A DNA stretch of 51,356 nt, taken from Chlorokybus atmophyticus (taxonomy: Eukaryota > Streptophyta > Chlorokybophyceae > Chlorokybales > Chlorokybaceae). The notes under the pieces are model-generated. The model was not told where the DNA came from, made no database searches, and saw only the letters and a list, made by a program, of their open reading frames with translations. Shown here piece after piece: positions 48,468 through 51,356 of this stretch (the first letter of the stretch is position 1; every line of letters begins with the position of its first letter). Where the stretch lies: the NCBI GenBank assembly GCA_009103225.1, contig RHPI01001037.1, positions 672,459 to 723,814 of the forward strand, read 5' to 3'. Position numbers and translations under genes: made by a program.

Positions 48468-49930
48468 CAGCTGATCACCGATCATCAGCCACTCAAATGG
48501 TTGATGACCAACATCTGACAGGGAAACTTGCTCCCTGGGCCCTGCTGCTGCAGGAGTATGACTTCGAGATCGACCACCGCACCAGCCTCACCAACCAGGA
48601 CGCTGATGGTATCAGTCGCAACCCTCACGGCAGTACCAACGATGCAACCGGAGCTCGGCACGACTCGGAGCTCGGCCCCGCAGCAGCAGCTCCCACCATG
48701 GCAGCCATGTTTGCTGCTGCCGCGATATGATCAGATCAACACCAGCTCAACGACACGGGAGGTTCCGGCCCCTGAGGCTATCGACCCCACAGTGACCACA
48801 CCACTAGGGGACGTCCACGCGATCGACGTCGAAGTTGACGACACTGAGCTGGCACCCACCGACACCAGGCTGGACAAGCCATCACTCTCCTTCCTTCAAA
48901 GTGGCCAGCTTCCCTCCAATATGAGTGCACGAGAGAATGATCATGTCAGCCAGCGCACCCGCCACTACCGGTGGGCGAGTGACAAAGTGTACCGCCGCGT
49001 CCAGGACGAAGACAAGGAGGTCTCAACAGCAGCCACACGCGAGGGCATCATCGCAACCCTCCACACGGAGCTTGGGCGCTTCGGTGTCAAGCGTACCGTC
49101 AGCCCGATAAGGGCGCAATATTAGTGGTATGGGCTGTCCAAACAGGTGCAGGGGGTCGTCAGACGCTGCCAGCAGTGTGACATGGTACGTGCCAGCCTCA
49201 ACACACGCAGCGCCACCTTGCACGGTCTCCCCATCTCTGGGATGTTCTACCGCTGGGGACTCGACATCTTGAGAGACTTGGCACCTTCAGCGCGGGGCAA
49301 CCACTACATCCTGGTCATGATCGAGCACTTCTCCGAATGGGTGGAGCTGGTGCCATTACCCGACAAGAGCAGCATGAGGGTGGCGCAAGCTTTCCTCTCC
49401 CATGTTCTCAGCCGGTTCGGCAGCTGAGGTCATCACCGACCAGGGCACTGAGTTCAGAGGGGAGTTCGACACCCTGCTGGACAGATGCTACATCGATCAT
49501 CGCCGTACTTCGCGTGACCACCCTCAAGCCGACGATCTCGCCAACGGACGGTGCAGACTATCAAGAAGGCACTCCGCAAGTACGTGCTGGATTATGACAA
49601 GAATACCTTGGACGACCACCTTCCATGGGTGGCTCTTGGCTACCGGTTGTCGAAGCAGGCGGCGCTGCGTGAGACAGCCCATACTACCTGCTGTTCAGGC
49701 GCCCGCCGTTGCTTCCCTTTCGTGCACAGCAAGAAGTAGACCGCACGGTGGACAACCTCGACGATCCGTCTGGATGCACCACGACATCACCACACGTGCC
49801 ACGCTGTTCGAGCACACCGTCCCGATGGCCTTCCACAACATGCGCATCGCACAGCACCGTGACACTCTGCGCTACGAGCGCGTGCGCAGCGGCTTTTACA
49901 AGGAGCGCCAACGGCGGTTTTAAGCAAGTG
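48468..49930 (+). pseudogene. pol: Gypsy-3 RNase H end and integrase
   Basis: RNase H resumes with QLITDHQPLKWLM, then after a one-base frame change GKLAPWALLLQEYDFEIDHR. Integrase: HTELGRFGVKRTVSPIRAQY with TAG at 49122, VVRRCQQCDMVRAS (finger Cys pair), MFYRWGLDILRDLAP (first Asp), then in another frame EVITDQGTEFRGEF (second Asp, about 49429-49470), and degraded sequence where the Glu is expected. Several stops and frameshifts; dead. Confidence 0.82.
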
Positions 49931-49944
49931 ACTTTGCCTACCGC

Positions 49945-50130
49945 ATGGCAGCTACCAAAGACACGCTCGACACCCCCGTGGGCCGCACCGTCTACAAGGT
50001 ACTCAAGGTGTACCCCACAGGAGTGTTAGACCTCTTTGGTCAGAATGGTGAGAGGCTGGAAGACAACATGGTGAACTGCGCGCCATGTCACCTCCCTTAC
50101 CGTCGCAAATTTTACACGGTGACTGACTAA
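49945..50130 (+). pseudogene. Gypsy-3 C-terminal piece
   Basis: Open frame of 61 codons (TVYKVLKVYPTGVLDLFGQN, LEDNMVNCAPCHLPY) ending in TAA, in the position of the integrase C-terminal domain. No chromodomain was recognised, unlike Gypsy-1 and Gypsy-2. Confidence 0.6.
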
Positions 50131-50663
50131 GGACTGAGGGACTGACTGGTGCCTGAGCCTGCCTGAGCCTGCCTGTTGCTGCCTGAAATATTACTTTTGG
50201 ACTGTTGGGTTTGCCGTTGGCTTAAGTGGACTGACGCAGACGGCCGCGGGCCGAAAGTGGTTGTCAGTGGCACTAACCGGCCGAGAGTTGTCAACCAGTT
50301 ACCCTTTGGTCGATGTGCACAGACGGCCGTTAACCGGTAGTTACGGACAGCTGACAGCCATAGCCGGCAGTTTCTTTGCCGTTACACTGCTGTTAATATG
50401 TGACCCTTGCCATTTGACAAAAGTTGGCAATTCTTGCCGTAAGCCAACACTAACATGCCATGCAGCTTGTACAAACCTTGGACTGATTGTTTGGTCTTGC
50501 ACCTAAAAGCCCACAATATATACAATGTACGGGCAGTGGTGAGAGTATGTCCACTCACAACTGAGCAGCCGACTTGCGCATGAAACTATCCTATAACATT
50601 GAGTCTAGCTGTCGGACTCATGCGCAGCTTGTCAACCCGTGGTGCCTGCCTAAGAACTCCTCC
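50131..50663. other. Spacer between Gypsy-3 and the right-edge host gene
   Basis: Begins with GCCTGAGCCT direct repeats (about 50150-50175). A 3' LTR of Gypsy-3 would be expected but no second copy exists in the window to prove it. The 3' UTR of the minus-strand gene at 50664 should occupy the right part. No gene seen. Confidence 0.5.
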
Positions 50664-51356
50664 TCAAACCCCCTCCTCCTGTTCCTCCTCCGACGAGTCT
50701 TCTGCTTCAACGCCGGAGTCATCTTCATCCGCTGCCTCGCTCGCTGACAGTACAGCGGCTACTTCGTCCTTCAGCTTGAATGTCAGCGCCTCGCCGTGCA
50801 CGCGCATGCGCTTGATGGTCGCTTTGAGAGTGACCACCTGCATTTGGTAATGCTGTAAGAGTGGCGTGCTGCCAGAGGACTAGCCCATCAGCATACACAC
50901 GCTTACCTCGTCTTCCGCTTTGTTGCACTCCGCCAGGCAGACAGTCAGCCTGCCGCGCTGCTCTTGGTTCACTCTGACCAACATGGCAATCTGCAAGCAT
51001 ACTGCTTAATTACCGCTGGAAACATTAAACTAGGTCATAGATTACCCGTTCGTTTGACTCCGCAGCTTCTCTTTTGCGACTTGTGAGCTCCCGCAAGTAG
51101 AAATAGGCTGTGCATTTGCGAGATTGGTCATGCTGTTCATGTGCATGACACTGGAGGTTGTGCATGAGGGTGTGCATGTCGTATTGACAATGTATGTCAA
51201 GTGCAAGATACTTGAGGCTGTGCATGTGCAAGATAAAAGAACCCTAGCATGTGGCATTGACAGTGCATCGTAACCCACCTTGGTTATGCCAGTCTTGTTT
51301 GGTCCCTTCAATCATGTCGCCGTGGTCGCAGCTGCTGGTGGGTCGGATTTTCTTAG
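50664..51356 (-). CDS. Coiled-coil protein with acidic C terminus, last four exons
   Basis: Unrecognised host gene running off the right edge. Exons (minus strand): 51356 or beyond to 51279, 51107-51046, 50990-50907, 50852-50664. All junctions are GT-AG and phases agree (1, 0, 0). Visible residues: SSCDHGDMIEGTKQDWHNQ, then YFYLRELTSRKREAAESNER, IAMLVRVNQEQRGRLTVCLA, HYQMQVVTLKATIKRMRVHG and an acidic tail ending EEEQEEGV. The first three internal segments are helical with heptad-like spacing, as in a coiled coil; the last ~25 residues are mostly Asp, Glu and Ser. The ATG in the first visible exon (51316-51314) could be the start, but the frame is open further upstream. No function assigned. 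Confidence 0.75.

Larger units (their letters stand above)
26350..50130 (+). mobile_element. Gypsy-3: old Ty3/gypsy-like element carrying a DNA methyltransferase
   Basis: With Gypsy-2 (27617-37700) and Copia (43553-48467) set aside, collinear plus-strand pieces remain: gag with two zinc knuckles, a long region of unknown function, aspartic protease, cytosine-C5 methyltransferase, RT, RNase H, integrase and a C-terminal piece. At least eight in-frame stops and several frameshifts show it is dead. LTRs were not found, so the ends given are those of recognisable coding sequence. Two host-style target duplications (ACTAC and ACTTC) prove that the other two retrotransposons inserted into it. Confidence 0.85.

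Overview
The window is nuclear DNA from a eukaryote, most likely a green alga; a streptophyte (charophyte) alga is plausible. Reasons: genes split by GT-AG introns, a plant-type kinase with a C-terminal U-box, chromodomain-bearing Ty3/gypsy elements primed by initiator-Met tRNA, and a retrotransposon carrying a cytosine-C5 DNA methyltransferase, a combination reported so far from charophytes and dinoflagellates. No species can be named from the sequence alone.

Only two host genes are visible, one at each edge and both on the minus strand. At 677-5475 a 15-exon gene encodes a 932-residue protein with four ankyrin-type repeats, a Gly/Ala-rich hydrophobic stretch, a helical segment resembling the MLKL/MCA-type four-helix bundle, a coiled coil, a protein kinase and a U-box. 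At 50664-51356 lie the last four exons of a coiled-coil protein with an acidic tail. The roughly 44 kb between them is transposon inserted into transposon.

Nest 1 (6157-21825) is a pogo/Tigger-like DNA transposon with matching inverted ends and TA target duplications. Its transposase is dead (nonsense codon, frameshift). It has received a chromodomain Gypsy (Gypsy-1, 8201-19050; LTR-internal-LTR-partial internal-LTR with one N at the junction) and two related ~500-bp tRNA-like elements with terminal direct repeats (TR-SINE A and B). At about 22.4-25.7 kb is a decayed DIRS-like retrotransposon.

Nest 2 (about 26.35-50.13 kb) is an old, stop-ridden Gypsy (Gypsy-3). Its order is gag, a long unexplained region, protease, DNA methyltransferase, RT, RNase H and integrase. 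A second chromodomain Gypsy (Gypsy-2, TSD ACTAC) sits inside its gag zinc knuckle, and Gypsy-2 in turn is split by a 2.06-kb CACTA-like element packed with GGACCATGCATGGTCC-type palindromes. A nearly pristine Copia element (TSD ACTTC) sits inside its RNase H.

The order of insertion is readable: Gypsy-3 is oldest, then Gypsy-2 (LTRs differing at about a dozen sites, all transitions by eye), then the CACTA-like element. Copia is very young (one LTR difference seen). Both chromodomain Gypsy elements keep gag and pol in one frame with a single stop between them (UAG in one, UGA-CGG in the other), which suggests stop-codon readthrough. The strongest leads are the methyltransferase-bearing Gypsy-3, the TR-SINE family whose Pol III promoter is split between a terminal repeat and the interior, and the ankyrin/helical-bundle/kinase/U-box host protein.
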